7,194 nucleotides of DNA from Pseudomonadota bacterium (GTDB lineage: Bacteria > Pseudomonadota > Alphaproteobacteria > Rhizobiales > Hyphomicrobiaceae), in assembly GCA_003242645.1 (NCBI GenBank), contig QGVC01000182.1, forward strand, positions 1 to 7,194, written 5' to 3'. Below are positions 1-5,305 of the stretch, piece by piece. Below the pieces are notes generated by a model that was not told the DNA's origin, ran no database searches, and saw only the letters and a list, made by a program, of their open reading frames with translations. The position numbers and the translations under genes were made by a program. The first letter of the stretch is position 1. Every line of letters begins with the position of its first letter.

Positions 1-586
1 CCCACGGCCGACGCCCCAGCAAATGCCGACGGCCATCTTCGATTAGGCCATGAGTGATCGGGTAAGGCTCCCCGTAGGCTGATGGCCGCAGCCAGACACC
101 CTTTTCCATGATCTCCTGCCGGATCTCGTCGGGGAACTCCTTCCACATCAGCTCCTCGGTCATGTCCCAGGCGGGGGCGATGAGAACCAACGCCTTGATC
201 CGAGCAGCTTCCTCGGGTGCCTCGGCTATAAGCTGCCGGAGCAGTAAGAGGGCAATGTAGCCTCCCATGCTCGAGCCGAGGACGATCACCGGTCCCTCGG
301 TCCTTTGGGTGAAAACAGCGCGTGTTTCCTCCAGCCAGCGGCTCAGGGTGCCGTCCTCGAACCGCCCCTCCGACTGACCGTGGCCGCTGTAGTCGAAACG
401 TGTGCAGGCGAGCCCCTTCCCGCGCGCCCACTCGCTCAGGGCTGTTGCCTTGGTGCTGATCATGTCGGACTTGAAGCCCGGCAACCAAAGCAAACACGGC
501 GCACGCCCTTCGTCCCGCAGAACGGCGATGCGGCGGCGATTTGCGCCAGTACCAACGTCGAGATCTTGCCTCTTGGAGTCGGGCAT
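1..586 (-). CDS. Alpha/beta hydrolase (ABHD10-like serine esterase/thioesterase), C-terminus missing
   Basis: Probable serine hydrolase of the alpha/beta fold; the substrate cannot be read from sequence. Reading the minus strand from an ATG at 586-584 gives 195 uninterrupted codons to the window edge. Visible landmarks are an LLWLPGFKSDM stretch near residues 33-43 (strand plus oxyanion-type turn), RFDYSGHGQSEG around residues 68-80, and the nucleophile elbow GSSMGG with Ser106 as the likely catalytic serine. The pattern resembles the ABHD10 group and the short 'alpha/beta hydrolase' proteins common in rhizobia, about 250-270 residues long, so roughly 60-70 residues including the catalytic Asp and His should lie beyond the left edge. 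An AGGAAGGA ribosome site about 9 bases upstream supports this start. No signal peptide is seen, so it is probably cytoplasmic. It diverges from the glycosyltransferase gene. The fold is secure; the function is open. Confidence 0.9.
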   Translation of the reverse strand, partial: MPDSKRQDLDVGTGANRRRIAVLRDEGRAPCLLWLPGFKSDMISTKATALSEWARGKGLACTRFDYSGHGQSEGRFEDGTLSRWLEETRAVFTQRTEGPVIVLGSSMGGYIALLLLRQLIAEAPEEAARIKALVLIAPAWDMTEELMWKEFPDEIRQEIMEKGVWLRPSAYGEPYPITHGLIEDGRRHLLGRRPW

Positions 587-620
587 CTTACTGAGGTCCT
601 TCCTGTTAGAGGGGCCGCTC

Positions 621-1853
621 GTGCCGAACCATCGCCCGACCATACTTCAGATCATCCCGCGTCTCGACACCGGCGGCGCCGAGCGCACCACGATCGAGAT
701 GACGCAGGCCATTACCGCTGCAGGCGGCCGAGCGCTGGTCGTCACCGAAGGCGGGCGCATGGTGCCCCAGGTGACTGAGGCCGGGGGCGAGGTCATGACC
801 TTCAACGCGGGCACGAAGAATCCGTTGTCTATGCTCATCAATGCGCGCCGGTTGCAGAAATTGGTCGAACGTGAGCAGGTCGATCTTCTCCATGCCCGCA
901 GTCGTGCTCCTGCCTGGACGGCTCTATGGGCCGCACGTCTAAGTGGCAGGCCCTTCGTGACGACATATCACGGGGCCTATAACGAGAAGGGCGCGCTCAA
1001 GCGCACGTACAACAGCGTGATGGCGCGCGGGGACGTGGTGATCGCCAACTCCCACTACACCTCGCGCCTGATCCAGTCGCGCTACGGCACCCCGGAGAGC
1101 CGAATCCGCGTCATCCACCGTGGCATCGACGAAGAGAGCTTCGACCCCAGCAATGTTTCACCCGAGAGGGTCGAGAGGCTGCAGCGGCACTGGGGTATTC
1201 GGCCAGGACAGCGCGTTGTGCTTCACGCCGCGCGGCTGACAGGCTGGAAGGGGCAGAGCGTGGTCATCGCAGCTGCAGCGCGGCTCGCGCAACAGAATTT
1301 CGCCGGTGACGATTGGGTCGTAATTCTGGCTGGCGATGCCCAAGGCCGAACGGACTACGTCCGCGATTTGGAGCAGCAAATCGCAGCCAGCGGGCTTTCC
1401 CAGCGCGTCCGCCTCGTCGGTCATGTCGAAGATATGCCGGCGGCCTATGTCACGGCCCACGTGGCCGTCGTTGCCTCGACCGAGCCTGAAGCGTTTGGCC
1501 GCGCGGCTGCCGAAGCTGAGGCCATGTGCTGTCCGGTCATCGCAACCGACATCGGCGCTACCCCGGAAACGGTGCGTGCCGAGCCCGTCGTGTCACGGGA
1601 GGAGATTACCGGCTGGCTTGTCCCGCCGGGCGATCCGGAGGCGCTGGCGCAACGGCTCCGCGAAGCGCTCTCGCTTTCTGAAGAAGAGCGTGCCGCCATC
1701 GGAAAACGGGCCCGCGATCATGTGTGCCGATCGTTCTCGCTGGGTGCCATGCAAGCGGCGACTTTACAGGTCTACGACAGCCTTCTCGGCACTCGACTCG
1801 CCGAAGCCTGGTCGGCCGTTAGCTCATCTCGCACCTGCGTTCCTTCCGCTTGA
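621..1853 (+). CDS. Glycosyltransferase family 4 (GT-B fold), probably cell-envelope polysaccharide or LPS related
   Basis: Retaining GT-B sugar transferase of 410 residues that would move a sugar from a nucleotide-sugar donor to an envelope glycan or lipid acceptor; neither substrate is evident. The N-terminal Rossmann domain opens with TILQIIPRLDTGGAERTTIEM, including the glycine-rich turn typical of GT4. It continues with a VDLLHARS...TTYHG section and VVIANSHYTS, after which the C-terminal domain begins near residue 195. There R205 and K210 (RLTGWKG) and the E290-x7-E298 motif (EAFGRAAAE) match donor-phosphate and sugar contacts of the family. I chose GTG at 621 because AGAGGGG lies 6 bases upstream and family homology begins right after it. 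The frame is open from an ATG at 402, but that stretch is antisense to the hydrolase and has no GT resemblance. Homology seems to end near LLGTRLAEA, leaving about 13 unrelated residues. No other polysaccharide gene is nearby. Confidence 0.9.
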   Translation: MPNHRPTILQIIPRLDTGGAERTTIEMTQAITAAGGRALVVTEGGRMVPQVTEAGGEVMTFNAGTKNPLSMLINARRLQKLVEREQVDLLHARSRAPAWTALWAARLSGRPFVTTYHGAYNEKGALKRTYNSVMARGDVVIANSHYTSRLIQSRYGTPESRIRVIHRGIDEESFDPSNVSPERVERLQRHWGIRPGQRVVLHAARLTGWKGQSVVIAAAARLAQQNFAGDDWVVILAGDAQGRTDYVRDLEQQIAASGLSQRVRLVGHVEDMPAAYVTAHVAVVASTEPEAFGRAAAEAEAMCCPVIATDIGATPETVRAEPVVSREEITGWLVPPGDPEALAQRLREALSLSEEERAAIGKRARDHVCRSFSLGAMQAATLQVYDSLLGTRLAEAWSAVSSSRTCVPSA

Positions 1854-1967
1854 CTTGGCCGGGGACATTCCCGATCTTGCTAGTCCAGGTATCACGGTGG
1901 CCGCAACGAGCGACCGCCGCGTTGCGTGTATGAGAAGCTTGGTTTCGAAACAACAGAGGGAGACTGA
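1849..1967 (+). pseudogene. Remnant of the C-terminal end of a GNAT N-acetyltransferase, frameshifted
   Basis: This stretch translates as an acetyltransferase tail split across two frames. In the frame starting at 1891 it reads ITVAATSDRRVA, preceded by LDLAGDIPDLASPG. From 1929 in the next frame it reads [12 protein letters not shown] and then TGA at 1965-1967. Joined, the pieces match the end of GNAT enzymes, where a TV..TN.RA..LYEKLGFE block forms the last strands and the acetyl-CoA-side helix. A single lost base between 1926 and 1929, before the Tyr codon, explains the break: restoring one base gives the expected A-L-Y-E-K. The front two-thirds of such an enzyme (about 100 residues, including the Q/RxxGxG/A motif) is absent because that space is occupied by the intact glycosyltransferase. 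The TGA ends 2 bases before the infC start. I read this as a relic; homology is by motif recognition only. Confidence 0.55.
1850..1878 (+). promoter_or_regulatory. Candidate sigma-70-type promoter for infC
   Basis: CTTGACT, close to the alphaproteobacterial -35 consensus, overlaps the glycosyltransferase stop codon (TTGACT at 1850-1855). A 17-base spacer leads to GATCTT at 1873-1878, which matches only three of the six -10 positions. The place is right for starting infC transcription about 90 bases upstream of its start, but the -10 is weak and infC might instead be read through from the glycosyltransferase gene. Confidence 0.25.
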
Positions 1968-1972
1968 ACATC
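1955..1972 (+). promoter_or_regulatory. infC ribosome binding site and probable AUC start codon
   Basis: AGAGGGAG at 1955-1962 is a strong Shine-Dalgarno sequence followed, after 7 bases, by ATC at 1970-1972. The codons after it read R-R-P, matching the M-R-R-P opening recalled for many rhizobial IF3 proteins. The first ATG in frame (1982) is 19 bases from this site and has no good site of its own. E. coli infC starts with AUU, and IF3 represses its own synthesis by rejecting this codon; AUC is also discriminated against by IF3. The same feedback is inferred here. Confidence 0.7.
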
Positions 1973-2512
1973 CGTCGACCAATGCTTAGGGGCACGCCAG
2001 ACCGCGAGCCCAGCGGCCCGAGGGTCAATGAAGCGATCAGGGCCAGAGAGGTACGGCTGATCGACGAGAACGGGCGAAATCTGGGCATCGTGAGCCGCGC
2101 AGAAGCTTTGGAGCGTGCCGAAGCCGCGGGACTCGACCTCGTTGAGGTGTCCCCCGACTCAACCCCGCCGGTTTGCAAAATCCTCGATTACGGAAAATTC
2201 AAGTACCAAGAGCAGAAGAAGGCGGCTGAGGCGCGCAAGCACCAGAAGACCGTCGAGGTCAAAGAGATCAAGATGCGGCCCAGCATCGATGATCACGATT
2301 ATCAAGTGAAAATGCGCGCGATCAGGCGCTTCTTCGACGAGGGAGACAAGGTGAAGATCACCTTGCGTTTCCGCGGGCGCGAAATGGCGCACCAGGAATT
2401 GGGCATGGACCTTCTGCAGAGGGTCAAGGCGGATCTTGGCGATCTGGCCAAGGTGGAAGCCGAGCCCCGCCTCGAAGGCCGCCAGATGGTGATGGTCCTG
2501 GCGCCGCGCTAA
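1970..2512 (+). CDS. infC: Translation initiation factor IF-3
   Basis: IF3 binds the 30S subunit, keeps it apart from the 50S subunit and checks the start codon and initiator tRNA. The 180-residue protein has the usual two domains. The N-terminal domain runs to about residue 80 and includes [25 protein letters not shown] and the family signature [16 protein letters not shown] lysine-rich helical linker (about residues 80-95) leads to the C-terminal domain with [38 protein letters not shown] and the closing [12 protein letters not shown]. The start is set at ATC 1970 because of its 7-base distance from AGAGGGAG and the following RRP. An ATG-only reading would begin at 1982 and lose four residues (I/M-R-R-P). 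No in-frame ATG, GTG or TTG lies between the upstream stop (1931-1933) and 1982. It heads the translation gene block. Product certain; start probable. Confidence 0.97.
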   Translation: MRRPMLRGTPDREPSGPRVNEAIRAREVRLIDENGRNLGIVSRAEALERAEAAGLDLVEVSPDSTPPVCKILDYGKFKYQEQKKAAEARKHQKTVEVKEIKMRPSIDDHDYQVKMRAIRRFFDEGDKVKITLRFRGREMAHQELGMDLLQRVKADLGDLAKVEAEPRLEGRQMVMVLAPR

Positions 2513-2525
2513 GCGCTGGAGCTGC

Positions 2526-2555
2526 TTGCACCAGCGGTATCTTCTGCTTTATAAG
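2526..2555 (+). promoter_or_regulatory. Candidate sigma-70-type promoter for rpmI-rplT
   Basis: TTGCAC at 2526-2531 and TATAAG at 2550-2555 are separated by 18 bases, and sit just after the infC stop in the longest gap of the block. TTTATA at 2548-2553 with a 16-base spacer is an alternative -10. A start near 2562 would give rpmI a leader of about 160 bases containing the hairpins described below. This would allow the two ribosomal protein genes to be made independently of infC. Evidence is by consensus match only. Confidence 0.4.
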
Positions 2556-2561
2556 CGAGCC

Positions 2562-2593
2562 GAGCCGCCCGGCGGGGCATGCCGTGGCGGCTC
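2562..2593 (+). promoter_or_regulatory. Strong hairpin at the start of the rpmI leader
   Basis: GAGCCGCC (2562-2569) is perfectly complementary to GGCGGCTC (2586-2593). Inside, CGGC (2570-2573) pairs with GCCG (2581-2584), leaving one bulged T at 2585 and a 7-base loop. The result is a 12-pair GC-rich stem. Only CATTACGTTT follows, with no real T-run, so a classical intrinsic terminator after infC is not well supported. It could instead be an infC transcript 3' end, a pause site or part of a leader that controls rpmI-rplT. Confidence 0.5.
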
Positions 2594-2620
2594 CATTACG
2601 TTTGCACGAAAACACGGCGG

Positions 2621-2679
2621 TCGCATCCTTGCTCCCTGGCAGGCGCCTTGGGGGCGCGGTCGTCTCGGTTGCGATGCGA
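2621..2679 (+). promoter_or_regulatory. Second folded element in the rpmI leader
   Basis: TCGCATC (2621-2627) is complementary to GATGCGA (2673-2679), 45 bases apart. Between them GCGCC (2643-2647) and GGCGC (2652-2656) form a small hairpin with a TTGG loop. The palindrome GCGGCGCCGC (2685-2694) follows, then the rpmI ribosome site. In E. coli, L20 represses rpmI-rplT through a pseudoknot and an irregular stem in this general region of the messenger; whether this sequence contains an L20 site cannot be told by eye. Confidence 0.3.
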
Positions 2680-2720
2680 GTGCAGCGGCGCCGCCACAAA
2701 CAACACAAGGAGCAAGCAAA

Positions 2721-2921
2721 ATGCCCAAACTGAAGACGAAGAGCAGCGCGAAGAAGCGCTTCAAGATGACCGCCACCGGCAAGGTGAAGGTTCAGGCGCA
2801 GGGCAAGCGCCACGGCATGATCAAGCGGTCCCCGAAGTTCATCCGGAATGCGCGCGGCACCATGGTGCTGTGCGACAGCGACGCGAAGATCGTCAAGAAG
2901 TACATGCCGTACGACCGGTGA
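2721..2921 (+). CDS. rpmI: 50S ribosomal protein L35 (bL35)
   Basis: Small basic protein of the large ribosomal subunit, 66 residues, the usual length. It opens with [21 protein letters not shown], contains the conserved [19 protein letters not shown] segment (about residues 30-48) and ends in [11 protein letters not shown], all characteristic of bL35. The ATG at 2721 is fixed by AAGGAG at 2707-2712, 8 bases upstream, and by the family N-terminus. The frame is open back to about 2526, but that part is the leader and does not resemble L35. Its gene sits 59 bases before rplT, the standard pairing. Synthesis is likely controlled through the 208-base leader upstream. Confidence 0.98.
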   Translation: MPKLKTKSSAKKRFKMTATGKVKVQAQGKRHGMIKRSPKFIRNARGTMVLCDSDAKIVKKYMPYDR

Positions 2922-2980
2922 TAAGCCTGATCGGACATCGAAACGATCCGCTCTAATCCTTCATCTGACGGAGCACGACA

Positions 2981-3361
2981 ATGGCACGTGTTAAGCGCGG
3001 CGTAACCGCTCACGCGAGGCACAAGAAAGTTCTCAAGGCTGCCAAGGGCTACTACGGCCGGCGCAAGAATACGATCCGCGTTGCCAAGCAGGCGGTCGAG
3101 CGGGCGCAGCAGTATGCCTATCGCGATCGCAAGCGCCGCAAGCGCAATTTCCGGGCACTTTGGATCCAGCGCATCAATGCCGCTGCCCGCCAGCTCGGCA
3201 CAACGTACGGCCAGTTCATCAACGGGCTGAACAAGGCCGGCATCGCAGTCGACCGTAAGGTTCTGGCCGACCTCGCCGTCCACGATTCGGCCGCCTTCAA
3301 GGCGCTGGTTGAGCAGGCGAACGCTGCTGTGCAGGCCGCCCGCCAGGCAGCATCGGCTTAG
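2981..3361 (+). CDS. rplT: 50S ribosomal protein L20 (bL20)
   Basis: Binds 23S rRNA early in large-subunit assembly; in E. coli and Bacillus it also represses its own operon. The 126-residue protein has the long basic N-terminal helix region [19 protein letters not shown] followed by [31 protein letters not shown]. It then carries the globular part with [16 protein letters not shown] and [13 protein letters not shown], and an alanine-rich tail ([10 protein letters not shown]) a few residues longer than the E. coli protein. ACGGAG at 2968-2973, 7 bases before the ATG, supports the start. It follows rpmI directly with no terminator-like sequence in the 59-base gap, so the two are probably one transcript. 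Confidence 0.98.
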   Translation: MARVKRGVTAHARHKKVLKAAKGYYGRRKNTIRVAKQAVERAQQYAYRDRKRRKRNFRALWIQRINAAARQLGTTYGQFINGLNKAGIAVDRKVLADLAVHDSAAFKALVEQANAAVQAARQAASA

Positions 3362-3399
3362 GCTGGCTAGAGGGCGCGCTAAGGCGTTCGCTACCGGCC
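3361..3399 (+). other. Imperfect inverted repeat between rplT and pheS
   Basis: GGCTGGCTAG (3361-3370, beginning at the last base of the rplT stop) can pair with CTACCGGCC (3391-3399) to give nine pairs with one G-T pair and one bulged C, around a 20-base loop. No T-run follows, so it is not a convincing terminator and transcription probably continues into pheS. It could be a processing or stability element, or chance pairing in GC-rich sequence. Confidence 0.2.
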
Positions 3400-3431
3400 A
3401 GGGTAATCGGCGCGGGGCAGAGGCAATCCCG

Positions 3432-4520
3432 ATGGCGAAATTCCCCGAACTCGAGACGCTCAAGTCCGAGCTGCTGAAGCAAATCGAAGGGGCGAAAGAT
3501 CTCGCCGCACTCGAGCAGGTGCGCATCGCCGCGCTCGGCAAGAAGGGCAAGATTCCGGAGCAGATGGCAAAGCTCGGCACGCTGCCGCCGGAGCAGCGGC
3601 GCGAGTTCGGGCAGGCCACTAACACCCTCAAGGGGGCGGTCACGGAAGCTCTCGAAGCACGAAAGGCGGTCCTCGAGGCCGCGGCGCTGGAGGAACGCCT
3701 CGCCACGGAGCGTGCCGATATCACCCTGCCGGTCAGGCTTGGTCCTCTCGCCGAGGGGCGCATCCATCCGGTCTCCCAGGTTTTCGACGAGGTCATCGAG
3801 ATCTTTGCCGACATGGGCTTCTCGGTGGCCGAGGGGCCGGACATCGAGACGGACGACTACAACTTCACCAAGCTCAACATTCCGGAGGAGCATCCGGCTC
3901 GCCAGGAGCACGATACGTTCTACTTGCGCGACACGACGGCGGGGGATGGGTCAAACCGGCAGCGCATGCTGCTGCGCACGCATACGAGCCCGGTGCAGAT
4001 CCGCACCATGCTCTCGCAGAAGCCGCCGATCCGGATCATCGCGCCCGGCCGCGTCTACCGCTGCGACAGCGACCAGACGCACACGCCGATGTTCCACCAG
4101 ATCGAGGGCCTCGTGATCGACGAGAGCACGCACCTGGGCCACCTCAAGTGGTGCCTCGAGGAGTTCTGCAAGGCCTTCTTCGAGGTGGACGAGGTGAAGA
4201 TGCGTTTCCGCGCCTCGCACTTTCCGTTCACTGAGCCATCGATGGAGGTGGACATCGACGCGGCGGCCATCGGCAAGCCGGGGCACTGGCTGGAAATCCT
4301 CGGCTCCGGCATGGTGCACCCGAACGTCATCCGCAACTGCGGCCTGGATCCGGAGAAGTATCAGGGCTTCGCCTTCGGCATGGGGCTCGATCGCATTGCC
4401 ATGCTGAAGTACGGCATCCCGGACCTGCGCGACATGTTCTCCGCCGACCTGCGCTGGATGAAGCATTACGGCTTCCTTGCCGTCGACGTGCCGACGCTCG
4501 CCGGCGGGCTTTCGCCCTGA
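3432..4520 (+). CDS. pheS: Phenylalanyl-tRNA synthetase alpha subunit
   Basis: Catalytic subunit of the alpha2-beta2 enzyme (EC 6.1.1.20) that charges tRNA-Phe with phenylalanine using ATP in the cytoplasm. It has 362 residues, typical for alphaproteobacteria. Residues 1-95 form a helical, charged arm (the tRNA-contacting coiled coil) with [12 protein letters not shown]. The class II core follows: [14 protein letters not shown] around residues 152-165, [10 protein letters not shown] at 182-191, motif 2 [21 protein letters not shown] at 206-226, then [26 protein letters not shown] and motif 3 [10 protein letters not shown] at 312-321. Ala314 matches the alanine (E. coli Ala294) that sets phenylalanine specificity. 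The ATG at 3432 has GAGG 8 bases upstream; the frame continues further up, but only the part from 3432 matches the family. pheT is displaced by an extra gene rather than directly downstream. No Phe-rich leader peptide like E. coli pheM is visible upstream. Confidence 0.98.
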   Translation: MAKFPELETLKSELLKQIEGAKDLAALEQVRIAALGKKGKIPEQMAKLGTLPPEQRREFGQATNTLKGAVTEALEARKAVLEAAALEERLATERADITLPVRLGPLAEGRIHPVSQVFDEVIEIFADMGFSVAEGPDIETDDYNFTKLNIPEEHPARQEHDTFYLRDTTAGDGSNRQRMLLRTHTSPVQIRTMLSQKPPIRIIAPGRVYRCDSDQTHTPMFHQIEGLVIDESTHLGHLKWCLEEFCKAFFEVDEVKMRFRASHFPFTEPSMEVDIDAAAIGKPGHWLEILGSGMVHPNVIRNCGLDPEKYQGFAFGMGLDRIAMLKYGIPDLRDMFSADLRWMKHYGFLAVDVPTLAGGLSP

Positions 4521-4620
4521 GTTCAGTGTATCCGCCGAGCCTCTATCGTACACAGGGTTAGCTGAGTTGCGGGACCACCGAGCTTAGTCGGGCAGTAATC
4601 GGCCCCGCCGCACAAAGGGT

Positions 4621-4638
4621 GCCAAGAGGGCCAAGAGG
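4621..4638 (+). repeat. Tandem 9-base duplication carrying two Shine-Dalgarno cores
   Basis: GCCAAGAGG occurs twice in a row (4621-4629 and 4630-4638), giving two AAGAGG ribosome sites before the ATG at 4647. The second lies about 7-8 bases from the ATG, the favoured distance; the first is nine bases further away. The rest of the 126-base gap after pheS (4521-4620) shows no clear promoter or terminator. Confidence 0.6.
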
Positions 4639-4646
4639 GCGCCACG

Positions 4647-5204
4647 ATGCTCGCGATCCTAGACACGACGCCGGCCGTGTTTGTGGCCATTGCCATCGCC
4701 GTGCTGATGATCGCGGCGTCGGTTTTCATCATTTTCTACCACGACCGCAAGCACGAAGAGCTCGACCAGTGGGTCGAATTCTCCTTCAGCCGTGAGACGC
4801 TTCGGAATGCGGCCATGTACTACCGCTTCATGGCCGTTTCGATGCTGGTGTTCTACGTGCTCTTCACGATCAGCTGCCTGCTGCTCCAGGCGGAAGGGCA
4901 CATGATCTTCTCAGACGGCAAGGAGCCCATTCATGCCGGCCCGATCGCCGCCTCCCTCTTCACCATCGATCTCGTGCTGCGCGGCGGGTTCTTCGACATC
5001 ATGGAGCATTTCGATCTGGGCGTCTCGCCGATCTCCATGAACCGGAAGATGTTCTGGTTCGTGATCTACGCCTTCGTGTTTCGCATGTTCTATGCGGTGA
5101 CGCTCATCAAGATCCTGATCTCGTTCGTCTGGATTTACGGGAAGATCCGGATGGCGCGACAAACGTTCGGCTCGAGCAGCAGCCAGCTTCGGCTATTCGA
5201 GTGA
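4647..5204 (+). CDS. Unrecognised integral membrane protein, three predicted helices, between pheS and pheT
   Basis: 185-residue protein that I cannot assign to a family. Strongly hydrophobic segments at about residues 9-31, 61-82 and 135-164 look like membrane helices, with a weaker one around 97-112. The positive residues after helix 1 (YHDRKH, R49, R53, R60) and after the last helix (GKIRMARQ) place these loops inside by the positive-inside rule, with a roughly 50-residue segment (83-134, containing SDGKEPIHAG and FFDIMEHFDLGVSP) outside or partly embedded. There is no cleavable signal peptide and no cysteine or histidine cluster suggesting a redox or metal site. The ATG at 4647 has AAGAGG about 7-8 bases upstream. 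Codon bias (GC-rich third positions) resembles its neighbours, so it is not an obvious recent arrival. It lies in the same direction as pheS and pheT and is likely co-transcribed. Coding status is well supported; function unknown. Confidence 0.85.
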   Translation: MLAILDTTPAVFVAIAIAVLMIAASVFIIFYHDRKHEELDQWVEFSFSRETLRNAAMYYRFMAVSMLVFYVLFTISCLLLQAEGHMIFSDGKEPIHAGPIAASLFTIDLVLRGGFFDIMEHFDLGVSPISMNRKMFWFVIYAFVFRMFYAVTLIKILISFVWIYGKIRMARQTFGSSSSQLRLFE

Positions 5205-5221
5205 CGTAACCCTTGGCGGCG

Positions 5222-5273
5222 GCCCCGCAATCGGGGTAAGACGCACACGCCAAATGCGCCCGGATATGCCGGG
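5222..5273 (+). other. Two small GC hairpins in the pheT upstream gap
   Basis: CCCCG (5223-5227) pairs with CGGGG (5232-5236) around a CAAT loop, with an extra G-T pair outside. CCCGG (5259-5263) pairs with CCGGG (5269-5273) around ATATG. Both are five-pair stems without T-runs, in the 101-base gap before pheT. They could slow ribosomes or stabilise the messenger, but short GC stems are common by chance at this composition. Confidence 0.25.
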
Positions 5274-5305
5274 AAACCTTCCAAACCCGCGGGACGAAGG
5301 ACGCA

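Noticed and set aside
402..620. Extension of the glycosyltransferase by 73 residues to an ATG at 402
   Set aside because: The extra stretch is antisense to the well-supported hydrolase gene, is arginine/serine-rich with no GT resemblance, and has no good ribosome site; GTG at 621 fits better.
2562..2602. Intrinsic terminator after infC
   Set aside because: The hairpin is strong but only CATTACGTTT follows; without a T-run I keep it as a leader structure and not as a terminator.
2792..3844. Long open frame on the minus strand opposite rpmI, rplT and the front of pheS
   Set aside because: It is antisense to three certain genes, its product is low-complexity Ser/Arg/Ala-rich, and such frames arise routinely opposite GC-rich coding sequence.
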